DNA from: Diphasiastrum complanatum
Taxonomy: Eukaryota > Streptophyta > Lycopodiopsida > Lycopodiales > Lycopodiaceae
Assembly: GCA_029204225.1 (NCBI GenBank)
Contig: MU831858.1
Span: forward strand, 1-64,000
Direction of reading: 5' to 3'
DNA length: 64,000 nt
Shown here: one piece after another, positions 1 to 11,686 of the stretch
How the letters are laid out: each line of letters starts with the position of its first letter
Position numbering within the stretch: position 1 is the stretch's first letter
Position numbers and translations under genes: made by a program
The notes under the pieces: generated by a model
What the model saw: the letters and a program-made list of their open reading frames with translations, nothing else
Databases searched by the model: none
Told to the model about the DNA's origin: nothing

Positions 1-75
1 CCCACCCCTCCCCCCCCCTTGTGTACCCCCTTCCAGCCCCCTTTGCCCGCTGGCTGCGCTGCCCAGCGGGCCCCC
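1..75. other. GC-rich left flank of Copia-1
   Basis: This C-rich stretch is much richer in GC than the rest of the window and includes a short GCTGG/CCAGC-type inverted motif. It continues in style at 6111-6330, on the other side of Copia-1, so both pieces were one GC-rich locus before that insertion. The last five bases, CCCCC, are repeated directly after the 3' LTR. No coding signal is visible. Confidence 0.6.
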
Positions 76-726
76 TGTGAAAGATTCAACTAGTTTCATC
101 ACATTTTGCAATATTTTCATATTTGGCATATTGAGGCCAAAACTTGTTTTAGACTTAGAGGTTGACTTTTCAAAGTTCATTAGTCTAAAATTTCATTTGA
201 ATAAACACTTTTTGAAAGTGTGGGAAAGATAGAATGCGAGTTTGAGTAGATTCAATTTGAATAAGTTGGGTACATTGAATCTAGACCCAAAATTGGTAGG
301 GTTAGCATTTTGGTGGGAAAGCCAAGTGGCCAAATAGGGTTTGGACCTGCTATAAAAGGATTTAACTCGTGGAGAGAGTCATCTTCTCTCTTCTCTATCT
401 CATTTCATGCTTATACATGGTTCTCTTGGGTTCTACTATCTATTGGTGCACTATCTTGGTGATTGCTTGCAATTCTATGTGTAGAATGATCTATATTTGC
501 TATTTTTGGATACACACGTGTGAAATACAGTAGCTTGCTGGTTTTGTACGGACAACAATAGTACATAATTATTTCATTCAAGTTTGATCAAGTTCTATTA
601 GTGTTTGCATCTCAAATTGTGTGTAGATGCTGATTTTTCTACATTGGTGAAATTGGTAGTGTATTTCTCTTTCTAACCAACTATCATTCAAGTAGATTGG
701 ATCTTAAGGATCTGAAATCTTTCACA
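76..726 (+). repeat. Copia-1 5' LTR
   Basis: A 651-bp LTR opening TGTGAAAGATT and closing ATCTTTCACA, so the ends form an inverted repeat (TGTGAAAGAT/ATCTTTCACA). A TATA box (TATAAAA) lies at 351-357 and a perfect CACACGTGTG palindrome with a G-box core at 513-522. TCTCTTCTCT-rich sequence follows the TATA box, where transcription would be expected to start. Confidence 0.93.
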
Positions 727-738
727 TGGTATCAGAGC
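727..738 (+). other. Copia-1 primer binding site
   Basis: TGGTATCAGAGC directly abuts the 5' LTR. It is the usual plant Copia site, complementary to the 3' end of initiator methionine tRNA, which primes minus-strand DNA synthesis. Confidence 0.93.
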
Positions 739-1326
739 TTGTGTTTCAGGTTATGAAGGAGGAAATCAGATCTATCAATGATTTGGTGAAGATATCAAGT
801 CTAGAGCATGCTAGAGAGGATTCTACACCAAAATCGGATTTTTTGCTTTTGTAGATTGGATCTTTTGTAGATCAAAACACTAAATAGGTCAATATACTTG
901 TTCAATTACATTTTTTGAATTCACATGCTGGATATGGCCGATTTTTGGATCATTGGTTCAGCCTAAGTGGTGGCTTATAGATTGCATATCAAATTTTCAG
1001 CATTTGCATGTAGATTTGGAATAGTCAATTTTTTGTGATTTTGTCAAAACCCTAATTTTGATTGGATCTCTAGATAGTGAGGTTGCTGGACTTCATTTGA
1101 GTGTATTTCAATCTTAGGAAGTGGCAAAAGTCATTAGATTGAGGATAGATCATAGGTTGATCAAGATTCCATGATTCTATGTGTTGATTTGCTTGGATAA
1201 GTGCTAGAAGAGAAATTGTGAGATAGTTTCAAATCTTGGTGATTTCTTTTGAAAGCATTTGTTGTTGTTCAAAGGAGTGCTTTGTGCATTGAAACAGGTT
1301 GAAAGAGAAGATCAGGTCATTGCTAC

Positions 1327-3800
1327 ATGGCAACCTCAATTGGAGTCATGTTGGAAGCCAATGATAGGCTTACCTCAAGTAACTATTCATTATGAAAAGT
1401 GAGGATGGAGTCACTTCTTGAAATGAATGATGTTTTGGATATTGTTGTAGGTTTGGAGGAGAGACCAGCAACACAACAAGATCAATTGAGGTATGACAAG
1501 AGGGCCAAGGAGGCTCTACACATGATAAAGATGAATGTTACCAATGAACTTCTCAAGGAAGTTGGTAAGTGCACATCATCTTTGGAAGCTTGAAATTCAT
1601 TGAAGAAGCTCTTTGAATCCAAGTCTACTTCTAGAGTGTTGACTCTAAGAAGGCAAATCTTTTCTTGTTTGCAAAAGAATGAAGAAAGTTCAAGTACTTT
1701 TGTTTTGAGAATGAAAGCATTGAATGATGAGTTAGCTTGCATAGATGAAAGCATTAAGGAAGGAGAGCTTATTCAAGTGATTCTTAATGGCTTGTTGGAT
1801 GCTCATGCTAACATTGTTCAAAGTATTGCTATTCAAAAGACTTTGCCAAGTTTGATGGATCTTCAAGAGATCTTGATCAATGAGGAATATAGGCTTCAAG
1901 CAAGAGGTGGATCTACATCGACACTTCAAGAGGATGCTATGTTCACAAAGGGCAAATTCAAGGGCAAAACCAAAAGCAAGTGGTCTAAAGGGCAAGATCA
2001 AGTGGATGCTTCTTCAAGTGGCAAAAAGAAGGATAGATCAAAGCTCATGTGCTTCTATTGTGGCATCAAAGGACACTTTGCAAGTGAGTGCTACAAGAAG
2101 AAGAGAGATCAAGGAGATAAGCAAGGTAATCTTACTCTTGATGATGATGGTTTGGATGTGCAAGATGCAAATGATGATGCTTTTGTGATGTCTTCATGTA
2201 TGCTTGCTAATGATGGAGATCTAGATCCTTGGTGGATTGATAGTGGAGCAAGTTCACACATGACCTTTTACAAAGAGTACTTCACTTCTTTGTTGGCATA
2301 TGGAGATGACAAGAGGGTGATCTACACGGCCAATGATGGTGAGTGTGCAATCGAAGGGATTGGCACAATTCCTATTTCTCTCTCTACAAATAGGAATGTT
2401 CATTTGGAGGATGTCTTGTTTATTCCATCTATTACCAAGAATTTGCTTAGTGTGAGTCAAATGCTAAGTAAGGGCCTCAAGGTGGAGTTTGATGGAGATG
2501 CTTGTTTGAACAAAAGGAAGGATGTCTTGATTGGAAAAGGTAAAAGGCAAGGGAAGTTGTTCAAACTTGATGCTTGTGTTATTGCTAACCAAGTTGGATG
2601 TGTTGCAAGGGAGCAAGTTTCTATTCAAGAGGTTTGGCACAAAAGGATGGGACACCTCAACTTCAAGTCATTGGAGGTAATGGCAAGGAAGAAGGTTGTG
2701 ATTGTTCTTCCAAGTTCCTTAAGTAATGACAAGCATGTTTGTGAGTCTTGTGCTTTGTCTAAGTCACATAGACTACCTTATACTAGATCTATTTCTAGAT
2801 CTACAAAGCCTTTTCAACTTGTACATTCGGATATTCATGGATTTACTACAATTAGCAATAGTGGAGCTAAGATGTATGTAACATTTATTGATGATTTTAG
2901 TAGATTTTGTTGGATCTATCTACTAAAGAGCAAGGATGAAGTGTATGATGTCTTTGTCAAGTTCAAGAATGCAAGGGAGAACCAATTCTCCACAAAGATC
3001 AAGTGCTTGAGAGGTGACAATGGTGGTGAGTACATATCTAACAGGTTCAAGGCCTTTTGTGATGAGCATGGGATCAAGAGGGAGTATACAACATCAAGGA
3101 CTCCACAACAAAATGGAGTGGCTAAAAGGAATAATAGGACTTTATGTAAAAGTGCTAAAGCTATGAGGTTAAGTGCTAATCTTGACAAACCATTTTGGGA
3201 TCAAGCTTTGTTGTGTGCCAATTTCTTGTGCAATAGGTGGCCGAGTGCTATTTTGGATGGAAGGACACCTTTTGAGATGCTATTCAAGAGGAGGCTGAGT
3301 GTCAACTTTCTAAGAACCTTTGGATGCACATGCTATGTCAACATTACTCTTGATGATAGGACCAAGGAGGATCCATCTTCAAGAAGAGGTATTTTTGTTG
3401 GATATAGTGAGGTGAGTAAAGCCTACAAGGTTTACATTCCTTCTACTAACAAAGTGATTGTTGGTAGAGATGTCATTTTTTATGAGAGAAACATTCCAAA
3501 GGTGTCTTCAAGCATGATTGATGGTAAAGTAGATGGTTCTAGCATTCTTGATGTTGATGAGAAGGATTCTACTTTGGATGGTGGTGATGATGGACCTTCA
3601 TCAAGTCAAAAGCCAAGGAGATCATCAAGAGAAAGACAAGTACCTTCAAGGCTCACATATGATCAAAAGGGTAAGCAAGTAGTTTCTGGAAATTATGTTG
3701 CTTTCCTAACCTCTTTGGATGAGCCTACAAGTGTAGATCAAGCAAGAAATGAAGAGGAGTGGATCCAAGCAATGGATCTTGAGTATCAATCTCTTATGAA
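1327..3800 (+). other. Copia-1 gag, protease and integrase part
   Basis: The gag start lies at about 1327 (MATSIGVMLEANDRL), after a 0.6-kb leader. Visible parts: a UBN2-type gag; lysine-rich linker; CCHC knuckle CFYCGIKGHFASEC near 2050; protease WWIDSGASSHM near 2235; pre-integrase HKRMGHLNFKSL with CESCALSKSHR near 2640-2770; integrase core with HSDIHG, RGDNGGEY and PQQNGVAKRNNR (2825-3130). Family knowledge says these make the particle, mature the polyprotein and insert the DNA copy. This part is a broken fossil. The integrase frame stays open into the unrelated segment downstream. Confidence 0.88.
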
Positions 3801-4880
3801 GAGTGGAACAACTTTTGGAAGATCTTCTTGTGTACATGGAGCTATGCAAGTGGATGGATGTTATATTGCTGTAAAATCAAGTAGTGGATCTGGAAAACAA
3901 AGTTTGTTCAATGACTTTGATGGTCAAGTTGAAGATCAAGAAGTTGATCTCGAAGCGCTTCAACTAGTCAAAAGGGAAGGTGGCAATTTGGAGCTAGTCA
4001 AGAGCATCAAAGGAGAGGTAATTGGCAAAGGTGTTATGGATCTATTTTTACAGCATATTGAAGACTCAAGTAAGGTCAAAGGAGCAGCAAGGAAGTGTTG
4101 TTCAAGTTTACTTTACTTGTTCTATCTCATGTTTGAGCAATTTCATGTGGATGTGTGCAAATTGTCAAGATATGGTAAAACTAGCTACATTGGTGAGCAT
4201 TGTTTTGATGTTGGATTTGTACTAGAATTCTTGGCTGATTTTGTTGATGGAAATGAAGCTATTGGAGGTTCATTATGTCACTCATCCATGGCTAAGTTCT
4301 CAAGTGTTCAGCTACTTGGTGCCAATACTTGGAGATTGTCAATTTTTGGTGAATTCATGGTCATTTTCTTGTGTCAAGTAGATCTTGAAGATGGACTAGT
4401 GCAAACTACTTGGTTTATGGAGTCATGTGGTGCTGGATTTGCATCATTAATGTACTCACCTACTCATGGATTTCCAAGGTTTGATGATTTCTTGTGGCAA
4501 GATGAAGATGGAGGCTCATTCATGGAGTATCATGGTGGATACAAGGCAACAAAGGACAAAGGAGGAGGAGACATGCAAGCAAAAGTTGATCACTCACATT
4601 TATTGTTTGTTTGCTGTATTTTTCCAGAGAGTTCAGAGTTGGAAGCATGGTAGAATCATTTCATTTACATTCTATTTGATTCTTCATGTTCTAATCACAT
4701 TTTTACATGTAAAATTGATGTAAGAAATAGTGAAGCATCCCAAGTGGACACTATTCTCTATATCAATTATGGTTGTTTCTATTTTGAGCATTACATGATC
4801 ATTGAAAGGAGATCTATTCTTAGAAAGAAGGTCATTCTTATGATGGATCAAAGTTCTATTGGCAAAAACTATGCTAGGAG
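3800..4880 (+). other. Unrelated ~1 kb segment inside Copia-1
   Basis: Similarity to Copia-3 stops soon after the EEEWIQAMDLEYQSLMKS stretch and resumes at the HWKLGKRVLRYI equivalent near 4880. The intervening DNA shows no reverse transcriptase motif (no YVDD) and no resemblance to the corresponding Copia-3 region. Its first ~850 bp are open in the integrase frame. The predicted peptide has an acidic, leucine-rich start (QVEDQEVDLEALQLV) and a glycine/aspartate-rich end (GFPRFDDFLWQDEDGG). I do not recognise it. It could be a captured host fragment or sequence from another element. Both LTRs and the target duplication flank the whole, so the segment was probably already there when this copy inserted. 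Confidence 0.65.
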
Positions 4881-5465
4881 CATTGGAAGCTAGGAAAGCG
4901 AGTTTTGAGGTACATCATTGGAACTCGAGATTTTGGCATATTGTATGAGGGATCATCACCTAATCTTTTTGGATTTTCAGATTTGGACTATGCTGGAGAT
5001 GTAATGGATAGGAAATCCATTAGTTCTTATTGTATTTTCATAGGTGATGGAGCTATATCATGGATGTCAAAGAAACAAGCCACTATCTCATTGTCATCTA
5101 GTGAGGCCGAGTACAAAGCTCTTACACATTGCACAAAGGAGATGGTATGGATCAAAAGGATGATCAAGGATCTTCACTTGCTGGATTTTTCAGAGATCCC
5201 AATCATCTTTTGTGACAATCAATCAGCCCAAAGAATGGCATCCAATCCTATCTTTCATGCTAGGAGCAAGCATATTGAGATACAATATCATTTTGTGAGG
5301 GAGCGAGTCATTGCAAAGGAGGTGGAGCTTCAACATGTGTCTTCAAGGGAATGTGTAGATGATATCTTCACCAAAGCATTGGGAAAAGACTTGTTTATGA
5401 AGCATAGGACTTCACTTGGAGTATTATCAAAGTCTATGCTAAAACTAGTTGAAGAGGGAGTGTGA
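4880..5465 (+). other. Copia-1 RNase H part and polypurine tract
   Basis: The RNase H part of a Copia polyprotein: FSDLDYAGDVMDRKS, SLSSSEAEYKAL, FCDNQSAQRMA and HARSKHIEIQYHFVRE are all visible, ending in LVEEGV with the stop codon in the 3' LTR, as in Copia-3. GAAGAGGGAG at 5451-5460 is the polypurine tract that primes plus-strand synthesis, directly before the LTR. Confidence 0.88.
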
Positions 5466-6110
5466 AAGATTCAACAAGTTTCATCACATTTTGCAATATT
5501 TTCATATTTGGCATATTGAGGCCAAAACTTGTTTTAGACTTAGAGGTTGACTTTTCAAAGTTCATTAGTCTAAATTTCATTTGAATAAACACTTTTTGAA
5601 AGTGTGGGAAAGATAGAATGCGAGTTTGAGTAGATTCAATTTGAATAAGTTGGGTACATTGAATCTAGACCCAAAATTGGTAGGGTTAGCATTTTGGTGG
5701 GAAAGCCAAGTGGCCAAATAGGGTTTGGATCTGCTATAAAAGGATGTAACTCGTGGAGAGAGTCATCTTCTCTCTTCTCTATCTCATTTCATGCTTATAC
5801 ATGGTTCTCTTGGGTTCTACTATCCATTGGTGCACTATCTTGGTGATTGCTTGCAATTCTATGTGTAGAATGATCTATATTTGCTATTTTTGGATACACA
5901 CGTGTGAAATACAGTAGCTTGCTGGTTTTGTACGGACAACAACAGTACATAATCATTTCATTCAAGTTTGATCAAGTTCTATTAGTGTTTGCATCTCAAA
6001 TTGTGTGTAGATGTTGATTTTTCTACATTGGTGAAATTGGTAGTGTATTTCTCTTTCTAACCAAAGATCATTCAAGGAGATTGGATCTTAAGGATCTGAA
6101 ATCTTTCACA
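5461..6110 (+). repeat. Copia-1 3' LTR
   Basis: A 650-bp copy of the 5' LTR with the same ends, TATA box (5735-5741) and CACACGTGTG palindrome (5897-5906). It is followed at once by CCCCC, the target duplication matching 71-75. Confidence 0.93.
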
Positions 6111-6331
6111 CCCCCCACCTTCCTCCCTTCAAGCCACCGGCTCCCCTGGGCACGCGCGAGCTGGTGGCGTGACGTCTCCCCTTCCCTCCTCGATGGACAT
6201 GCAAGAAGGTGTGTGGGGGGAGGCTCGTGGATCCCTCCAAGTCTTGCGCTCTCACTCATGTTAGCCTCCCTTGGGCGCACGCGGGCTGGTGGATCGATGT
6301 CTCCCCTCCTTTCCTCGATGGTTGTGCAATA

Positions 6332-6332
<1 letters not shown>
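6111..6332. repeat. GC-rich imperfect tandem duplication
   Basis: Two imperfect copies of a ~126-bp unit, each with a GCACGCG(C/G)GAGCTGGTGG-like motif, a CCTCGATGG motif and a GCAA(G/T)AAGGTGTG end (about 6135-6217 and 6260-6336). It is the continuation of the GC-rich target of Copia-1. Short open frames in it are by-products of high GC. Confidence 0.55.

Positions 6333-6333
<1 letters not shown>

Positions 6334-6367
<34 letters not shown>
6334..6367. repeat. (GT)n microsatellite
   Basis: About 17 GT dinucleotides, followed by a G-rich run to about 6384. A plain simple-sequence repeat. Confidence 0.95.
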
Positions 6368-6368
<1 letters not shown>

Positions 6369-6737
6369 GGGGGAGGGGGGGGGGTGGGTTGTACCTTAGT
6401 CCCCCCTCTCCCCAACATTCTTTTTTGAAATTTGTTCCAATATGGGGGCCCAATGAAATATTGGGCCTCCTTTTTTGACATTCTGAGTTATTATAAAAGA
6501 CTTTTGAAGGATGTGAAAAAATAGCTATATTTCATTTAAATTTGAACATGAGCCATGTCCTATCATCATTATTATGGATTGAGGAAGTAGAGTTAGAAGA
6601 GAGTTAGTGGGTGGGTTAGGGTTGGAGATCTAATTTACACCATTGGATGTGCCATGTCATATGGACCATTCCATCTCACTTGTCACTCTCTTATTGCTAC
6701 ACATGTCATCATTAACACTAATTATAACTAGTGAAGA

Positions 6738-6763
6738 GGCCCTTTTTGAGTCCAAAAAGGGCC
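6738..6763. other. Perfect 11-bp stem hairpin
   Basis: GGCCCTTTTTG and its exact reverse complement CAAAAAGGGCC flank a 4-base loop (AGTC). No coding context. It may be the centre or end of a small mobile repeat. Confidence 0.6.
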
Positions 6764-7384
6764 CTAATGCTACGAGAGTTCTTGCCCATTGGAACTGAAA
6801 ATTTTAGTGTCTGCGAGGGTTCTTTGGTACTTCCCGTCTTTTTCACTGGGAACTCTCGCATAGGCACTTAGACATCAAACTAACTCTCGTAAGCTTCTCT
6901 GTGTCTTGGTCTCACTGAGATGGAACTTCAGAGGGCTCTACGAGAGTTCTCGTGAAGATTTGCATTTTTTGGATTTTTTCAAAGGTTTTTTGAATTTTTT
7001 ATGATTTTTCTCTGATTTTTGCAATCTGCTTGGAACTAACTCTCGCAGGCTTCTATGCAGGTCTGGGACAGTACCCTGGAGTTGCTGCGAGTCATGCAAG
7101 GGTTAACTCTTACTGGTTTTGGAGATATTAAAATTTGATGAGATTTTAGGCTCTTTTCCCCTCCAAAATGTAGATTGGTGTGTTTTTTGGGTTTTTGGAT
7201 TGGTTGATTTGGATTTCAAGCCCTAAGAGGCTGTTCAGGGCCTCCTCTACCTCCTCTACTAGCTGTGAATAGTCCAAACACGAAAAATACAGAAAACTAA
7301 CTCTAAACTCCCAAAATCCACCTAAAACTACTCTAAAAAGCAAGAAATAGCTAAAATGCAGCTATACTAGTTAGTGAAAACCTA
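6764..7384 (-). other. Non-coding part next to Tat-like LTR A
   Basis: Since the primer site at 7385-7402 reads on the minus strand, this stretch would be the internal leader of a minus-strand Tat-like Gypsy element. It has repeated CGAGAGTT, GCGAGGGTT and CTCTCGC motifs, similar in style to 30560-30800. No gag or pol coding is recognised, and the boundary with the GC-rich DNA to the left is unclear. Confidence 0.35.
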
Positions 7385-7402
7385 TCCCCAACAACGGTGC
7401 CA
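7385..7402 (-). other. Tat-like primer binding site (minus strand)
   Basis: On the minus strand this reads TGGCACCGTTGTTGGGGA, close to the TGGCGCCGTTGCCGGGGA primer site typical of plant Tat/Athila Gypsy elements. It lies one base from the CTACA end of the LTR-like sequence at 7404, as expected for a 5' LTR on the minus strand. Confidence 0.6.
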
Positions 7403-7403
7403 C

Positions 7404-8520
<1,117 letters not shown>

Positions 8521-8627
8521 CTCTCCAACATTGCTCCAAAATCGCTCTCCTTGCAAAGGTAGTGTGAAAATGAAGCTTGCGAGAGGGAATACAAACAGAG
8601 TTTCGAAATCTGACATCCGTAGTGTCC

Positions 8628-8925
8628 GTCGGAATCCGACAATGCTTTTTAGAAGCCAAAACATCAAATCATTGACACAGATTGTTGATCTATATGTTAG
8701 AATTTGACATACTTAAAAATCTGTCAGATCCAACTAGGATGCCACCTCAACAAAAAATTGCCACATGGCACCCACATTGGATGTCGGAATCCGTTACCTA
8801 CCATTAGTGTCGAATTCCGACATTTCATTTTAAATTATAGTCCCACTAGCTACCGGAGGCTGCCGAAGTTCTTCTGTATGGGGGTTCAATAGGAATGTCG
8901 GATACCGACATGTCAGATTTTGACA
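8628..8925. repeat. Cluster of TGTCGGAxTCCGACA-like palindromes
   Basis: Near-perfect palindromes recur in 300 bp: 8628-8640 (GTCGGAATCCGAC), 8782-8793 (partial), 8808-8822 (TGTCGAATTCCGACA), 8896-8910 (TGTCGGATACCGACA) and, directly adjacent, 8911-8925 (TGTCAGATTTTGACA). Weaker TGACAT and TCTGTCAGATCC pieces lie between. There is no coding signal. They could be eroded internal repeats of a small transposon or protein-binding sites. Function unknown. Confidence 0.5.
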
Positions 8926-8929
8926 TTGT

Positions 8930-9990
8930 ATGAAATTTCTCAAAATCCATCACAACCACATGTCGAAATGTGCACTTTTTGTAGTAGTGTATCGTCGCCA
9001 AGATGAACGTACTTCTTTGTATTGTAAGTCGTATACGAGTGAAAATGTTCATGATGATTGGTCATATGATGAGTAGCTCCACAATCCAGAAACCAAGAAT
9101 TATCCAATAGTGCTTTTCGGTCTTTGACCATATATGCTACTTCGTCCATGTCGATGTCGGGAGGTGAGGTGACTACATTCGCTTGTTGATCTGGTTGCTT
9201 ACTGGCATTCTTTTCTTTGAGAACCTTGCAATCCTAGATCTCACTGAACAACTTCTTTTTCGACTGTGGATTTGATAATTGTTTTTGACTTTGAGTCGAT
9301 TTCTGATTTAATGTAGATTGCTTAGAGACTTTTTACTTCTGTCTTTTTGAGCCTTTGTTGACATATAGAGCATGAGATGATGAAGTCAACGAAGCATCCT
9401 GACTTCTTCGATTATCTTCCTGCAGCAACATAGTGATAACTCTGGTAGGAATTAAATTTGAGTGTGTCAATATGATCATCACCTAGTTCTCAATTGTAGA
9501 GGGCAATCTTGAAAGCAAATGTCATGATTGTGTCTTGATCATCTATGACTGATCCAACAACGGCCATCTATTGCAAGAGATTCTTAAACTGGTTAACGTG
9601 ATTCTGAAGTGAATCACCATTTGACATCTTGAGAGTGAAGAATTTTCTTTGTAGATGTAACTTAGAAGTTATGTCCTTCACATCATGTAGTGAGCTCAAG
9701 ATCTCCCATACTTGTTTCAAAGTTTGAGCCTAAGCTATGTGGCCAGTCTGAGTGTCTGATATAATGAGAATAATAAGCGCGAATGCTTTACCATTCTTCG
9801 ACTCCCATTTTGAGTCGATTGTGTCGTCTGCAGGCTTCTCTTCTATACCAGTGAAAATATCCCACAACTCATTGGTGATTAGCAAGGTCTTCACCTTAAA
9901 TTTCCACAAGTAGTAATTGGATCCATTCAGCTTGTCTACGATAAAATCGGCTTTACTCTAAAAATTCATCTGGAACTTTAGTCTGTCGAA
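8930..9990 (-). mobile_element. Copia relic, gag and protease (minus)
   Basis: Read from about 9975 leftwards, the minus strand shows a Copia gag: KLNGSNYYLWKFKVKTLL near 9950, then a UBN2-like stretch (KFFTLKMSNGDSLQNHVNQF near 9650-9600). Further on comes the protease region WFLDCGATHHMT near 9080, followed by HLGDDTLLQKV. It lacks pol beyond the protease, as well as LTRs. A fossil with several breaks. Its gag differs from those of Copia-1, -2 and -3. Confidence 0.8.
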
Positions 9991-11686
9991 TGAAATCCTT
10001 TTTTGTGTGTGTTTTTCATATATACATTTGTCAATTAAAATATTTAAGACCTTTATTTTGAGCAACTTATATGTAAGATATGATGTGTCAAACATGTGGG
10101 GGTATTGTTGAAACTTTTTTCATATATGGGACTACATTATTGTGAATTTAGTTAGAATTAAAGTAGAATTACTGTGTTGATAAGGATCAGTTGGCCTCGC
10201 CACGAGACAAGTCGACTAGACATGCGTCCCGCCAATAGCATGGGTTGCCTGAGTGAACAACTATGTAATTTCATTTTGAGAAACACAGTTGCTATGTGAG
10301 CTTGCTGTGGAGAGTGTTTTCTGTCTGTGTTACTGTGTAGCATGATCTGTGGTCCTGTTCGAAGCAAATTCTAAGTTGTACAACATCGTGGTTGAAGAGA
10401 GCTTCAGGAGAACTGTCTTCTGAGAGTTCGGGGTTTACGGCGGGTTGAAGATGGAAGGAGAAGTACTGGTGTAGAGAGTTTAGCACACAGAAGCTTGGTG
10501 AGCTTGAGACTGTGTGGGGATTCAGAGACAAGAGTTGTCGGCTGAATCAGAACCTCAACAAACGAAATTTTGAAATTTCGAAGCAGGCTATTTGGTGTTT
10601 GCAGTCAGTGTGCATTCAATCGGACACCGTTTGACAAACAGATTGAAGCATCAGAGTTCTAGCAGTAGGGAAACCTCAGAGCAAGAGGATAGGCTTGTCA
10701 GAACACTGTGAACAGGAAGCCAAGAACAGATTTGTGTGAAAAACCCTGGTCTGGGGTTTGGGAGTACAAAATCAGAGATTTCTCTCTATTCTGAACCTCT
10801 TTTGAAGCTGTGAAAATCCAAGGGCACCCTAATCAGTAGTAAAAGATCTGAAAAGGCTGTGGACAGCCGCGCTTCATCTGTGGAATAATAAGCACTTTTG
10901 GTGGCAGCCATAGCTACAATTCGTGTAAGAGAGAGAGTCAGAAGAGGTCGCGGGCCCACTAGCGCGAGGAACCACAAATATCGTGTAGTGTTTGCAAGAG
11001 GATAGCGGCTTCAGGAGGTAGTTCAACGCGCCGATGCAATGAAGTCCACAAGATCACTCTTCACAACGATCAACGGACATGATTAATTGCATCTAGACCA
11101 CATGATTGAAACTTATCATTGGATTTAAGTGAAGTGGGCCCGAAGGGCAAAGAAGTGCAAAGGGCACTTCATTTTCTTTAAAAATCTTCATACTGAAATT
11201 GGAGTTGGGTCCCTTCACAAGTGAAGTGTGAAGTTTCTTCAAGGTGAAGAAACAATTCAAAAACAAGGAAAATCCTTATTTTTGGGTCCTTTGTCCGTTT
11301 TCACCCAAATGAAAGGCTATAACCTCCAAACGAAGGGCACCCGGATTGTACCTACAAGTACGGTACAACAAAACAGAGTGATTGCAGCAGAAAAAGTGTT
11401 CAGAGTGCTCCAAAAGGGATTTCACCATTCCACTGGGCACGTAGTTGGGAGTTGACGACTTAGTGCATTTTAAAAGGCGACGCCGATTTGGCTTACAAAT
11501 TGGTGGAAAAGCAGCGAGTGGCCTAGTAAGGGAAAAAAATGCAGGTCATTATTTTCAACTTCTGACATTGTAGTTGGCCTTGGCATACTGTTTTTAGCCT
11601 ATGGCAAGTTTCAAGCAGTTTTGCAATGGCAAACATGGGAGAGTCCATTTTGAGTAAAGTAGCAAAATGGACGGGATTTCCAACTG
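9991..11686 (+). other. Unassigned stretch with LTR-like start at 10108
   Basis: GTGGGGGTAT followed by TGTTGAAAC at 10108 looks like a polypurine tract next to an LTR start on the plus strand. No matching second LTR or primer site was found, so where such an LTR would end is unknown. The rest (10150-11680) shows no recognisable coding. Its last part supplies an ATG at 11626 that reads into the Copia-2 gag relic, so the junction with that relic is at about 11687. Confidence 0.3.

Larger units (their letters stand above)
76..6110 (+). mobile_element. Copia-1, LTR retrotransposon (Ty1/Copia), broken
   Basis: A Ty1/Copia element with both LTRs (76-726 and 5461-6110), a primer site directly after the 5' LTR, a polypurine tract before the 3' LTR and a 5-bp CCCCC duplication at both ends. 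Parts in order are gag with a CCHC knuckle, protease (DSGASSHM), the pre-integrase HHCC region and integrase. Then comes about 1 kb of unrelated DNA, then RNase H. No reverse transcriptase motifs are seen. The LTRs differ at roughly ten sites plus one single-base gap by my count (about 98% identical), so the insertion is fairly young. It is broken, with a few breaks besides the missing RT. Its proteins resemble those of Copia-3 at 50213, but the LTRs are different, so they are sister families. Confidence 0.93.

Noticed and set aside
1399-5465. Many short minus-strand frames opposite Copia-1, and similar ones opposite Copia-3
   Set aside because: They are shadows of the plus-strand polyprotein, with no motif of their own.
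6068-6481. Proline/threonine-rich open frames on both strands at 6.1-6.5 kb
   Set aside because: They overlap the LTR end, a GC-rich tandem duplication and a GT microsatellite; high GC explains the lack of stops.
6738-6763. Bacterial-style terminator
   Set aside because: A perfect hairpin, but in plant DNA with no gene ending there; intrinsic terminators do not apply.
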